22,829 nt of DNA from Lachnospiraceae bacterium (lineage in GTDB: Bacteria; Bacillota; Clostridia; Lachnospirales; Lachnospiraceae). The position numbers and the translations under genes were made by a program. Under the pieces are notes generated by a model. That model had not been told where the DNA came from. It ran no database searches and saw nothing but the letters and a program-made list of their open reading frames with translations. The stretch covers positions 1-22,829 of the forward strand of contig CAAGSD010000104.1 of assembly GCA_900772845.1 (NCBI GenBank). Direction: 5' to 3'. This document shows, in pieces, positions 14,560 through 22,829 of this stretch (positions are counted from its first letter, which is position 1; every line of letters begins with the position of its first letter).

Positions 14560-15666
14560 TTATTTGTCCTCCTTTGTCTTGTTCATTTTCTCTCTTCTGC
14601 CTCGTTCCATCTTCCATTTGATGTAAACATTACATGCACTGAACAACAAAATAATTCCGGTAATAACCGATGCGATCTCCGCATCCACACCGGCAGCGGA
14701 TTTCATGTAAGTACTTCCCTTACTGATCAGGGTGATCAGCATGGTGGAAAATACAATACCGAAAGGATTGTTGTTACCAAGCAGGGATACCGCAATGGCA
14801 TCAAATCCGGTACTGATCAATACCTTGGGCTGAATGGATCCCACATAGCCCAGATAATAGGTGACACCGGCAAGTCCTGCCAGGGCACCGGAGATTGTCA
14901 TGGACAGCACCATGCTTCTGCCGACTTTAATACCTGCATATTTTGCGGCACTGCGGGAATAGCCCACAGCCTTCAGTTCGTATCCTAATTTCGTCTTCTC
15001 TAATAAGAACCACACTGCCACTACAGTCAGCAGAGCCAGAATAATCCCCAACGGAATATCCATTTTCAGATTGCCCACCATGGTATCCATCAGTGTCAGC
15101 CTGGAAGCTGCGGAAATCTCCTTTGACTGTCTGGAGACCGGATCCACGAAAAAAGTATTGATGAAGAAGCTGATCACGTACTGGAACGTGTAGTTTAACA
15201 TAATAGAGGAAACGACCTCATTGATATTAAACCGATATTTCAGGAAGCCGATCAGTGCACCCACCAGTCCGCCGACGATCAGACCGATGATCACTACCAG
15301 AGGCTTTGCCAGTACGGCATTCAGACCGCTGTAGCCCACTACAATACTTGCTGTAAATCCGGCTGCCAGCATCTGTCCGGAAACACCGATGTTAAACAGT
15401 CCGGCCCGCAGTGCTACCGCTACCGCCAGGGCTGCGAAGATCATGGGGGTAAAATAGTTCACATAACTCATAAAATCTGTCAGCATACTTTTGTAGCTGG
15501 CATAAGAGGACTTGGGAGCCAGTCCGCTTCCCTGCAACAGAGCGTAATAAGCTTTGAAGGGATTGGAGCCGGTCACGGCGATGATCACACCGCCTACCAC
15601 CAGACTGCACAAAATAGCAAGGAGAGGGATCTTTACCGCATTCCATAATTTTGCAAATTTTTTCAT
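14560..15666 (-). CDS. BMP-type nucleoside ABC transporter permease, first subunit (NupP/YufP-like)
   Basis: This is a 368-residue membrane protein with an N-terminal transmembrane segment (about residues 11-32), a periplasm-facing stretch, and then a block of hydrophobic segments. GLFNIGVSGQMLAAGF and KLGYELKAVGYSRSAAKYAGI are typical of the first permease of this family. The C-terminus is short and charged (WKMERGRREKMNKTKEDK). AAGGAGG lies 10 nt before the ATG, which follows the ATPase stop by 4 nt. It would form a heterodimer with the downstream permease. Confidence 0.93.
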   Translation of the reverse strand: MKKFAKLWNAVKIPLLAILCSLVVGGVIIAVTGSNPFKAYYALLQGSGLAPKSSYASYKSMLTDFMSYVNYFTPMIFAALAVAVALRAGLFNIGVSGQMLAAGFTASIVVGYSGLNAVLAKPLVVIIGLIVGGLVGALIGFLKYRFNINEVVSSIMLNYTFQYVISFFINTFFVDPVSRQSKEISAASRLTLMDTMVGNLKMDIPLGIILALLTVVAVWFLLEKTKLGYELKAVGYSRSAAKYAGIKVGRSMVLSMTISGALAGLAGVTYYLGYVGSIQPKVLISTGFDAIAVSLLGNNNPFGIVFSTMLITLISKGSTYMKSAAGVDAEIASVITGIILLFSACNVYIKWKMERGRREKMNKTKEDK

Positions 15667-15670
15667 GGTC

Positions 15671-17215
15671 TTATGCCTCCTTCTCCTTGTTCTTTACGCC
15701 CATCATGAACTCCCCGACTTCATTGGTAGTCAGTTCACTTGCCTTGGCGATCTTCTGTATGCTGCCGTTGTAAATGACTGCGATGGTATCCGCACAGTTC
15801 ATGATCTCATCCAGTTCCAGAGAGATCAGAAGGATTGCCTTGCCTTTATCTCTCTCTGCAATGATCTGCTTGTGGATATTCTCTATGGCACCGATATCCA
15901 GTCCACGGGTAGGCTGCACGAAGATCATCAGGGAGGAATCCTGTTCCACTTCTCTGGCGATGATGGCTTTCTGCTGATTACCGCCGCTCATGGAGCGTAC
16001 CACCGTCTTACTGCCCTGACCGCTTCGGATATCGTATTTTTCTATCAGTTTTTCACTGTTGTCTTCAAAAATCTTCTGATCCAGTACGCCCTTATGGCAG
16101 AACGGCTCTTTGTAATAATTGCGAAGTGCCAGATTCTCCGAAAGGGTAAAATCCATGACCAGTCCATAATTCTGTCTGTCCTCGGGAATATAAGAAATCC
16201 CTTCGGTCGTTCGTTCTCTGATAGACAGATTCGTAATATCTCTGCCGTTTAACAGGATCTTTCCGGAACGCACCGGTACCAGTCCCGCAATAGCATCTGC
16301 GATCTCTACCTGTCCGTTGCCTGCCACACCGGCAATGGCAACGATCTCTCCGGAATGTATCTCCAAAGATACATCCTTTACCACCTGAAAATCCTGTTTA
16401 TTGTAAACATTCAGGTTCTCGATACTGAGTATGGTCTTACCCGGTTTTGCAGGTTCTTTTTCTGTCTCGAAATTCACTTCACGGCCTACCATTTTGTTGG
16501 CCATGACTTTGGTGGACGTGGTTGCCACATCCATGACATCCATCAGACGTCCGCGGTTCAGGATTGCACATCTGTCTGCGATCCGCTTGATCTCTTCCAG
16601 TTTATGTGTGATTAAGATGATAGTCTTGCCGTCATTCCGCAGAGATTTGATAATGTCTAACAAAAAATCAATCTCCTGCGGTGTCAGAACTGCTGTGGGT
16701 TCATCAAAAATGAGGATTTCCGCTTCTCTGTAAAGCATCTTTAAGATTTCTACTCTCTGCTGGGTAGAAACATTGATATCACTGATCACGTCGGTAGGAT
16801 TCACTGCCAGTCCATATTTTTCCGAAAGATCGCAGATATCCTGGTTGGCTTTTTTCATATCCACTACCGGAATACAGCCCAATACCTTCTTCACCGGTTC
16901 CATGCCCATCACGATATTCTCTGCAATGGTATAATTAGAGACCAGTTTAAAATGCTGGTGTACCATGCCAATGTTTAATTTGGTGGCATGATTGGGGGAT
17001 TCCAGTTTCACCTTTTCGCCCCGGATATAGATCTCTCCTTCATCCGGTTCGTACATTCCGAACAGCATACTCATCAATGTGGATTTTCCTGCACCATTTT
17101 CTCCCAGAAGGGCAAAGATCTCTCCCTTTTTGATCTGGATCGTCACATCGTCATTGGCTACGATCCCGGGAAACCGTTTGGTGATGTGTTTCATCTCAAC
17201 AATATATTCCGACAT
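15671..17215 (-). CDS. BMP-type nucleoside ABC transporter ATP-binding protein, two ABC domains (NupO/YufO-like)
   Basis: This is a 514-residue ATPase carrying two ABC modules in one chain, as in sugar and nucleoside importers. Module 1 has Walker A GENGAGKST (38-46), the non-canonical signature VSTQQRVEIL and Walker B ILIFDEPTAVL. Module 2 has a degenerate Walker A GVAGNGQVE, the intact signature MSGGNQQKA and LMIFVQPTRGLD, in which the usual Glu is Gln. This asymmetry is normal for the family. The frame is open for 29 more codons, but the chosen ATG has GAGG at 6 nt and starts MSEYIVEMKHI, where homology begins. A terminator-like hairpin separates it from the upstream lipoprotein gene. Confidence 0.93.
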   Translation of the reverse strand: MSEYIVEMKHITKRFPGIVANDDVTIQIKKGEIFALLGENGAGKSTLMSMLFGMYEPDEGEIYIRGEKVKLESPNHATKLNIGMVHQHFKLVSNYTIAENIVMGMEPVKKVLGCIPVVDMKKANQDICDLSEKYGLAVNPTDVISDINVSTQQRVEILKMLYREAEILIFDEPTAVLTPQEIDFLLDIIKSLRNDGKTIILITHKLEEIKRIADRCAILNRGRLMDVMDVATTSTKVMANKMVGREVNFETEKEPAKPGKTILSIENLNVYNKQDFQVVKDVSLEIHSGEIVAIAGVAGNGQVEIADAIAGLVPVRSGKILLNGRDITNLSIRERTTEGISYIPEDRQNYGLVMDFTLSENLALRNYYKEPFCHKGVLDQKIFEDNSEKLIEKYDIRSGQGSKTVVRSMSGGNQQKAIIAREVEQDSSLMIFVQPTRGLDIGAIENIHKQIIAERDKGKAILLISLELDEIMNCADTIAVIYNGSIQKIAKASELTTNEVGEFMMGVKNKEKEA

Positions 17216-17275
17216 GTTCATCCTCATTTCTGTACATTTTCCTGCCAAAGCAGCAGTTAAAACAATAAAAACAAG

Positions 17276-17308
17276 AAGAAGGTGACAGTTCCTCACCATC
17301 ACCTTCTT
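17276..17308 (-). terminator. Intercistronic intrinsic terminator behind the BMP lipoprotein gene
   Basis: AAGAAGGTGA (17276-17285) and TCACCTTCTT (17299-17308) form a perfect 10-bp stem around a 13-nt loop. On the minus strand it is followed by a T-rich tract (complement of 17259-17275). It begins 16 nt after the lipoprotein stop and about 60 nt before the ATPase start. As no other promoter was seen in the gap, read-through probably supplies the ATPase and permease genes, giving excess binding protein. Confidence 0.82.
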
Positions 17309-17323
17309 GTGAATTCATTCTTC

Positions 17324-18508
17324 CTACCAGGTAAAGGTCTCCGGAGTTACACCGTTAAAGTTTGCCGCAGGAACGATCTTGCCTTCCTTTAACAGAGCCT
17401 GTGCTGCATTGATCTTTTCAATAGCCTCTGCGGTGAGCTGGCATCTGCCTTCCTCACTTACAAAACCGGTAGCGTCATCTGCTGCGGTCAGAGTCACATT
17501 AGCACCCTTGAAGGAACCGTCTTTTACTTCGTTCAGTACGTTGTAAACAGTATCATGCATTACCTTCAATCCGCTGGTCAGAACGATATTGCTGTCACCG
17601 TTTGCACCGTCATCATACTGGTCAACATCACAGCCGATCACCTTTACGCCGTCAGCTTCCTTTGCTGCGGTGAACACACCGTTACCGGAACCGCCTGCTG
17701 CTACGAACAGAATATCTACGCCTTCAGCGATCAGAGCATTGCCCAGTACCTTACCGGTAGCTTCATCAGAGAAGTTACCAACGTAGTTACCGCCTACATT
17801 AGCACCGGTAACATCGGTACCTGCGTAAGAAGGAAGCTCTACTACTTCTACATTCATGCCTTCGGTACCGTTCACATACTTAACACCGCACTCGAAACCA
17901 TACTGATAGTTAACGTTGGAAGGATATGCGATACCGTTTACTACTGCTACCTTGCCTGTGGTGGTAGACAGAGCTGCAGCCATACCTGCATAGAAACCGC
18001 TCTCCTGCTCAGCATAGTAAGCAGCGTATACATTGTCGATCACCTGATCTGCAGTTACTTCGGTACCGTCAATGGTAGGCCAGGAATCGATCAGGATGAA
18101 CTTGGTATCCGGATTCTCCTGTGCCAGATTACCGATGCCGGCGAACTGGAAACCACAGCATACAATAACATCATAATCAGCTACAACATCCGCTACTGCC
18201 TGAACAGCTGCTGCGCTGTCACCGGTCTCCTCGCGGATGGGAGTTACGGTTGCGTTAGGATTCTCTTCGATGAACTTCAGAACACCGTTGTAGTTGTCCT
18301 GATTAAAAGAGCCGTCATCCACGCCGGAGGGGCTGGATACGATAGCGATCTTCAGACCGGGCTCTTCACTGCCGCTCTCTGTAGCTGCTGCAGTGGTGGT
18401 AGCTGCTGCACTGGATTCTGCATTAGTATCAGCATTGTTGGTGCTGCCACATGCTACCAGAGAAACAGCCATGACAGATGCAAGTGCAAGTGCCAGAAAC
18501 TTTTTCAT
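17324..18508 (-). CDS. BMP family nucleoside-binding lipoprotein (PnrA/TmpC-like)
   Basis: This is an extracytoplasmic binding lipoprotein of 394 residues. The signal MKKFLALALASVMAVSLVAC ends in the lipobox LVAC with Cys20, followed by a Thr/Ala/Ser-rich linker (about 21-48). The mature domain begins LKIAIVSSPSGVDDGSFNQ; the GVDDGSFNQ motif is a hallmark of BMP/PnrA proteins that bind purine nucleosides. DVIVCCGFQF and ILFVAAGGSGNGV are further family landmarks. AGGAGG lies 9 nt before the ATG. It is the first gene of the operon, with its own promoter and a terminator behind it. Confidence 0.95.
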   Translation of the reverse strand: MKKFLALALASVMAVSLVACGSTNNADTNAESSAAATTTAAATESGSEEPGLKIAIVSSPSGVDDGSFNQDNYNGVLKFIEENPNATVTPIREETGDSAAAVQAVADVVADYDVIVCCGFQFAGIGNLAQENPDTKFILIDSWPTIDGTEVTADQVIDNVYAAYYAEQESGFYAGMAAALSTTTGKVAVVNGIAYPSNVNYQYGFECGVKYVNGTEGMNVEVVELPSYAGTDVTGANVGGNYVGNFSDEATGKVLGNALIAEGVDILFVAAGGSGNGVFTAAKEADGVKVIGCDVDQYDDGANGDSNIVLTSGLKVMHDTVYNVLNEVKDGSFKGANVTLTAADDATGFVSEEGRCQLTAEAIEKINAAQALLKEGKIVPAANFNGVTPETFTW

Positions 18509-18559
18509 AATTTTTTCCTCCTAAAAATGTAAATATTGAAACATTGAATCACAACGGTA

Positions 18560-18588
18560 ATATTATCATCATCGTCAGTAAAATTCAA
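18560..18588 (-). promoter_or_regulatory. Sigma-A promoter of the BMP-type nucleoside importer operon
   Basis: Read on the minus strand, -35 TTGAAT (18583-18588), a 17-nt spacer and -10 TAATAT (18560-18565) lie in the 93-nt gap between mscS and the lipoprotein gene. The predicted start near 18552 leaves a leader of about 44 nt, too short for a purine riboswitch. No obvious PurR box was seen. Confidence 0.75.
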
Positions 18589-18601
18589 TATTTATTTTAA
18601 A

Positions 18602-19459
18602 TTACCGCATATGCACATCCATCTGGGGGAACGGGATCTCAATTCCGGCTTCATCCAGCACATACTTACAGTTCTCCGTGATCCGCCATTTCCCCTGCCA
18701 GAAATCCTCGTTCTTAAACCAGCATCGTACGCAGAGATTGATGCCGGAATCTGCCAGTGCATCCACAAAAACGAAGTGGTCTCTGTCCTTCATGATATCC
18801 GGATCTGCGGAAAGCATTTTCGTCAGAACTTCCTTCGCCTTCTTCAAATCTGCGCTGTAAGAGACAGATACCATCACATCACAGCGCCTGCATTCTGCTG
18901 CAGTGACATTTACAATGGTATTATTGGCCAGATTGCCATTTGGCAGAATAATGGTCTGGTTGTCATAGGTCAACAGTTTGGTATAGAAGATCTGGATCTC
19001 CTTTACCGTACCTTCCTTGCCGGAGGCACCTTCTACAATATAATCTCCTACCCGGAACGGCTTCAGCAGCAAGATCAGCACACCGCCCGCCAGATTGGAC
19101 AGGCTTCCCTGTACTGCCAGACCAATAGCCACACCGGCCGATCCCAGCAACGCCACAATGCTGGCTGCGTCCACGCCGAAGGAGGATGCCAGTGTCAGGA
19201 TCAGTACTATATATAAAGAAGCTTTTACAAAAGAGTCCACGAACTGGATCACACCGGTCTCCGCTCCTGCCCGGTTCATGGACTTACGGATGATCCTGCG
19301 GATCAGCCTGATCAACTGCATCCCGATGAAAAAGAACACCAGTGCCAGTCCGATCCGTATGCCCAGATTCAATGCCTTTTCCGGCAGGGTATCCAGGAAA
19401 GATGCGATCAGTCCTTCTTTTTTCTGCACCTCTTCGATTACGTTATCTGTCAGATCCAT
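18602..19459 (-). CDS. mscS: Small-conductance mechanosensitive channel, MscS family
   Basis: The channel opens under membrane tension and releases solutes after hypo-osmotic shock. At 285 residues it matches E. coli MscS in size and layout. TM1 is about 32-50, TM2 about 74-94, and the pore helix TM3 about 98-132, with the Gly/Ala packing pattern LLGSAGVAIGLAVQGSLSNLAGG. Then come the beta domain (FRVGDYIVEGASGKEGTVKEI and LPNGNLANNTIVN) and the C-terminal EIPFPQMDVHMR. An AGGAG is 12 nt and an AAGG 4 nt before the ATG, so the start has imperfect support. It follows glgB by 6 nt and is probably co-transcribed with it. No clear terminator follows before the next promoter. Confidence 0.95.
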   Translation of the reverse strand: MDLTDNVIEEVQKKEGLIASFLDTLPEKALNLGIRIGLALVFFFIGMQLIRLIRRIIRKSMNRAGAETGVIQFVDSFVKASLYIVLILTLASSFGVDAASIVALLGSAGVAIGLAVQGSLSNLAGGVLILLLKPFRVGDYIVEGASGKEGTVKEIQIFYTKLLTYDNQTIILPNGNLANNTIVNVTAAECRRCDVMVSVSYSADLKKAKEVLTKMLSADPDIMKDRDHFVFVDALADSGINLCVRCWFKNEDFWQGKWRITENCKYVLDEAGIEIPFPQMDVHMR

Positions 19460-19465
19460 GTTGCC

Positions 19466-21802
19466 TTATTTCTCCTGTTTTCTTTTCGTTGTCTTTGCTG
19501 CTGGCTTGCGGATCGGCGTATTCTTGCGGATACGCTTCTCGATCACTTTTTCCAATTCTGCCTCGGTATAAGGAATAAACTGCAGAATGCTTAGAGATAA
19601 AGGTGCCAGTTTCACGGTAACAGACGTATTTTTGCCATCCCATTCCACGTCCTCTGCACGTTTCACGCGGTCATTGACTACACCGGTACCACCGTACTGT
19701 ACTGCATCCGTATTCAGGATCTCCTTGTATTTTCCCTCATAAGGAACTCCTGTAGTGATCTCTCTGGGTACACCGGAGAAGTTTGCAACGACTAATAGCA
19801 TCTCCTCTGCCTCTTCTCCCCTACGCACAAAGCTTACATAACATTCATTGGCAGAGATCTCGTTCATCCACTGAAAGCCCTTCGCCTGATCGTCACACTC
19901 GGATAAGGCCTTGTTCTCCCTGTAAAGATTATTCAGATCCTTCACCAGTCTCTGGACACCTGCGTTTTCTTTCTGCTCCTCCAACCGCCACTCTACCTGA
20001 CGCATTTCGTTCCATTCCTTCTCTTCCGCCAGATCCTGTCCCATGAAGAGAAGCTTTTTCCCGGGATGAGTCATCATATAACCATAGGTCAGACGTAAGT
20101 TTGCAAGCTTCTGTGCTCTGTCTCCGGGCATTTTGCCAAGCAGGGTTCCCTTACCGTGTACCACTTCATCATGAGAAAATACCAGCATGAACTTCTCACT
20201 GTAGGCATAGATCATGCTGAAAGTGAGTTCTCCGTGGTGATGGCTCCGGAAATACGGATCGTATTTGATATAATCCAGATAGTCATTCATAAAACCCATG
20301 TTCCACTTCAGATCAAAGCCCAGTCCACCCTCCTCCAGGGAACCGGTGATCATGGGGAATGCCGTACTTTCCTCTGCAATGGACAATACCCCCGGGTCTC
20401 TCTTTTTTAGAACAGAATTAAAATGCTTGATCATTTCGATGGCTTCCAGATTCTCATTCCCACCATACATATTAGGGATCCATTCCCCGTCCTGTTTGCC
20501 GTAATCCAGATAAAGCATACTGGCCACCGCATCCATCCGGATACCGTCCGCATGATATTTTTCCACCCAGAACAGCGCATTGGCGATCAGGTAATTGGAT
20601 ACCTGGGGACGGCCGTAATTGTAGATCAGAGTTCCCCAGTGAGGATGGCTTCCCTGCCTGGGATCCTGATGCTCATAGAGACAGGTACCGTCAAAGCCGG
20701 ACAATCCATAGGTGTCTCTGGGGAAGTGTGCGGGCACCCAGTCGAGGATCACGCCGATCCCAGCCTTATGCAGCTCGTTGATGAAGAACATAAAGTCCTC
20801 CGGTGTGCCGTATCTGGCGGTAGGTGCATAATAACCGATCACCTGATATCCCCAGGAGGCATCTAAAGGATGCTCCATGACCGGCATCAGTTCTACATGG
20901 GTATATCCCATCTTTTTTACATAATCAATGACTTTCGGAGCGATCTCACGATAGTTTGCATAATCCTGCCCATCGTCCGGCGTCACAAAGCTTCCCAGAT
21001 ACATTTCATACACACTGACCGGAGCATTTCCACACTGGCAGCTTTCCCTTTTTTTCAAGAACTCACTGTCATCCCATGAAAAGTCTCGCAGGTCAGTGAT
21101 GACGGAAGCCGTCTCCGGTCTCTTCTGTGCCGCATTGCCGTAAGGATCCGCTTTGAGATAGGTCAGTCCGCTCTTGATCTTCAATTCATATTTATAGCAG
21201 TCTCCTGCCTCCGCACCGGGAATAAACAGTTCAAAAATACCGGAATCACCAAGCCGTCTCATCTGATGGATCCGCCCGTCCCATCCGTTGAAATCACCTA
21301 CTACGCTGACACGCATGGCATTCGGTGCCCAGACAGCAAAATACGTGCCGTTATCCCCGTCCAGTTCCATGGGATGTGCCCCCAGCTTTTCATAGATGGT
21401 GTAATGAATGCCGGCGGCAAACCGATCCATATCTTCCTTTGTGATCTGCGGAACATGCCGGTATGCATCCCCACAGATCATTCTGTGAGCCTCACGCTCT
21501 TCTGTCTTTCCATATTCCACTACATATTCATAGGGTGCCATTTTCCCCGCATTTACCAGTGCGGCAAAATAGCCCTCCTCATCTGCCAGTTCCATGGGTA
21601 CATCTGCCAGAAATGCTTCCCCTACCTGTCCTGTCTTCTTCCAGTGGATCGTTACCTTTTCCGCTCCCGGGAAAAATGCCTGTACCAGCATTTTGCTACC
21701 CTGCTTGTGAGGTCCTAACAGTTCATGAGGATGATCACATTCGGAATAAGTGATCTCTTCTATCTTTGCCCAGTTCATCAGTTTATAAAGTCTGTTTGTC
21801 AT
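19466..21802 (-). CDS. glgB: 1,4-alpha-glucan branching enzyme
   Basis: The enzyme makes alpha-1,6 branches in glycogen. The 778-residue protein has an N-terminal N1-type region (about 12-115), the CBM48 module (about 135-235, with YFAVWAPNAMRVSVVGDFNGWD), the GH13 barrel and a C-terminal beta domain. The catalytic triad is visible: nucleophile D424 in GIRMDAV, acid/base E477 in SIAEEST and D545 in SHDEVVHGKGTL. After ILQFIPYTEAEL, where most family members end, there is a lysine/arginine-rich tail of about 30 residues. GAGGG is only 3 nt from the chosen ATG. An in-frame ATG at codon 9 is less likely because homologues share the RLYKLM-like start. No other glg gene is in the window. Confidence 0.95.
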   Translation of the reverse strand: MTNRLYKLMNWAKIEEITYSECDHPHELLGPHKQGSKMLVQAFFPGAEKVTIHWKKTGQVGEAFLADVPMELADEEGYFAALVNAGKMAPYEYVVEYGKTEEREAHRMICGDAYRHVPQITKEDMDRFAAGIHYTIYEKLGAHPMELDGDNGTYFAVWAPNAMRVSVVGDFNGWDGRIHQMRRLGDSGIFELFIPGAEAGDCYKYELKIKSGLTYLKADPYGNAAQKRPETASVITDLRDFSWDDSEFLKKRESCQCGNAPVSVYEMYLGSFVTPDDGQDYANYREIAPKVIDYVKKMGYTHVELMPVMEHPLDASWGYQVIGYYAPTARYGTPEDFMFFINELHKAGIGVILDWVPAHFPRDTYGLSGFDGTCLYEHQDPRQGSHPHWGTLIYNYGRPQVSNYLIANALFWVEKYHADGIRMDAVASMLYLDYGKQDGEWIPNMYGGNENLEAIEMIKHFNSVLKKRDPGVLSIAEESTAFPMITGSLEEGGLGFDLKWNMGFMNDYLDYIKYDPYFRSHHHGELTFSMIYAYSEKFMLVFSHDEVVHGKGTLLGKMPGDRAQKLANLRLTYGYMMTHPGKKLLFMGQDLAEEKEWNEMRQVEWRLEEQKENAGVQRLVKDLNNLYRENKALSECDDQAKGFQWMNEISANECYVSFVRRGEEAEEMLLVVANFSGVPREITTGVPYEGKYKEILNTDAVQYGGTGVVNDRVKRAEDVEWDGKNTSVTVKLAPLSLSILQFIPYTEAELEKVIEKRIRKNTPIRKPAAKTTKRKQEK

Positions 21803-21874
21803 ATTCCCTCTTTTCTGCGGCGTGTAATCTGCTGCATTCTATTCTGTCATTTTTGCCTTTAAAAACCCTGCGGA

Positions 21875-22829
21875 TTACCGCTCTATCTCATGCAGAAACA
21901 GGCCGCTGCGCAGCTTCGGCTCGAACCAGGTGGACTTCGGAGGCATCAGACGCCCCGCATCCGCCACTGCAAAAAGTTCCCCAATGGAAGTAGGATACAT
22001 GGAAAATGCCACCTTCATATCGGTATGTACTCTCCGCTCCAGTTCCGCAAGCCCACGGATACCGCCGACAAAGTCGATCCGCTTATCGGTCTTAGGGTCT
22101 TTAATCCCCAGAACAGGATTCAACAGGTAATTCTGTAAAAGAGATACATCCAGACCTTCCACAGCATCATCGCTACGAATCCCTTCCTTTGCGGTAAGGC
22201 AGTACCATTTATCCTCCAGATACATGCCGAAGGTTCCTTTTTTCTCAGGCCGATAAGGAGTTCTTCCTTTTTTCTCCACAATAAAATGTTCTTCGGCCTT
22301 TGCCAGAAAAGTACCTGCATCCATACCGTTCAGATCTTTTACCACCCGGTTATAATCCAGGATCCGGAGTTCCTCATCCGGGAAGATCACCGACAGAAAA
22401 TAATTGAATTCCTCTTTTCCCGTATAGTCCGGGTGCTGCTCTCTGCGCTTTAATCCAACCTTTACCGCTGAAGCACAACGATGATGACCGTCCGCAATAT
22501 AGATGGCCGGGATCTTTGCAAACGCCTCTTCGATCATTGCCACATTCGCCTTGTCTGCAATCACCCACACCCTGTGTCCGATTCCATCCTCACTGACAAA
22601 ATCATAGACCGGCACCTGGTTTTTCATCTCTCCGATTTTCTCCTTCAGATCTTCCTTCGCCCGATATGCCAGGAAAATCGGTCCCGTCTGCATACTGCAC
22701 GTATCCACATGACGAATACGGTCTTCCTCTTTGTCCGCCCTGGTATTCTCATGCTTTTTGATCACATTGTTCCGATAATCATCAATCGATGCACAGCCTA
22801 CCACCCCGGTCTGACTGTGTCCATCCATC
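21875..22829 (-). CDS. DUF1015 family protein, C-terminal part (5' end outside window)
   Basis: The frame is open to the right edge, so about 317 residues of a protein usually near 410-430 residues are present. The ATG at 22826-22828 is probably an internal methionine, because GVVGCASIDDYRNNVIKKHENTRADKEEDRIRHVDTC is mid-protein in relatives. IYIADGHHRCASA, with its His pair, is the best-known conserved block of this family (COG4198). The biochemical function is not established. In Lachnospiraceae the gene is often near serine biosynthesis genes, from memory, and those would lie beyond this edge. It precedes glgB by 72 nt with no terminator in the gap. Confidence 0.88.
   Translation of the reverse strand, partial: MDGHSQTGVVGCASIDDYRNNVIKKHENTRADKEEDRIRHVDTCSMQTGPIFLAYRAKEDLKEKIGEMKNQVPVYDFVSEDGIGHRVWVIADKANVAMIEEAFAKIPAIYIADGHHRCASAVKVGLKRREQHPDYTGKEEFNYFLSVIFPDEELRILDYNRVVKDLNGMDAGTFLAKAEEHFIVEKKGRTPYRPEKKGTFGMYLEDKWYCLTAKEGIRSDDAVEGLDVSLLQNYLLNPVLGIKDPKTDKRIDFVGGIRGLAELERRVHTDMKVAFSMYPTSIGELFAVADAGRLMPPKSTWFEPKLRSGLFLHEIER

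Noticed and set aside
17555..18532. Long open frame of 325 codons on the plus strand opposite the BMP lipoprotein gene
   Set aside because: It is antisense to a clear gene with lipobox and ribosome site, its translation is rich in Cys, Tyr and Ile without any recognisable domain, and it has no ribosome site. It is a shadow.

Overview
The window looks like an ordinary stretch of a Clostridia (Bacillota) chromosome, most probably Lachnospiraceae. The evidence is moderate base composition, AGGAGG-type ribosome sites, lipoprotein solute-binding proteins with LxxC lipoboxes, a tRNA without encoded CCA, and protein families typical of that group (the COG2984-type and BMP-type ABC transporters, GlgB, a DUF1015 protein, a 361-residue Asd). 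No phage, transposase, integrase, CRISPR array or plasmid gene was seen. Almost all genes lie on the minus strand. The exceptions are an ABC ATPase/permease pair and a tRNA-Thr in the middle.

Layout, left to right. (1) 1-3106: a three-gene ABC importer transcribed leftwards from a clear sigma-A promoter (3078-3106): solute-binding lipoprotein, permease, ATPase. It ends at a long imperfect palindrome (16-79). A strong hairpin sits between the lipoprotein and permease genes. (2) 3140-11640: a tightly spaced minus-strand run of argH, asd, an EAL phosphodiesterase with a degenerate GGDEF domain, an ATPase_2/DUF234 protein, topB and a free-standing GlmU-like left-handed beta-helix protein. Gaps are 15-30 nt apart from 65 nt between argH and asd. 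The only promoter found for the run is upstream of argH (11612-11640), with a near-perfect palindrome across the predicted start of transcription. (3) 11739-13314: a plus-strand NitT/TauT-type ABC ATPase and permease with overlapping ends and no solute-binding protein beside them. (4) 13423-13583: tRNA-Thr(CGU) with its own consensus promoter and a perfect bidirectional terminator. (5) 13600-18588: a BMP-type nucleoside ABC importer operon (lipoprotein, double ATPase, two permeases) with an intrinsic terminator after the lipoprotein gene. (6) 18602-22829: mscS, glgB and the C-terminal part of a DUF1015 protein, which is cut by the window edge.

The genes cover amino-acid biosynthesis (Arg, and Asp-family Lys/Thr/Met), nutrient uptake, glycogen synthesis, osmotic safety and c-di-GMP breakdown. 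I do not see a convincing new multi-gene system. The most distinctive points are the argH-to-topB run with its two degenerate active sites (GGDEF and Walker B), the solitary GlmU-like acyltransferase domain, the hairpins behind both solute-binding protein genes, and the long palindrome at the left edge.
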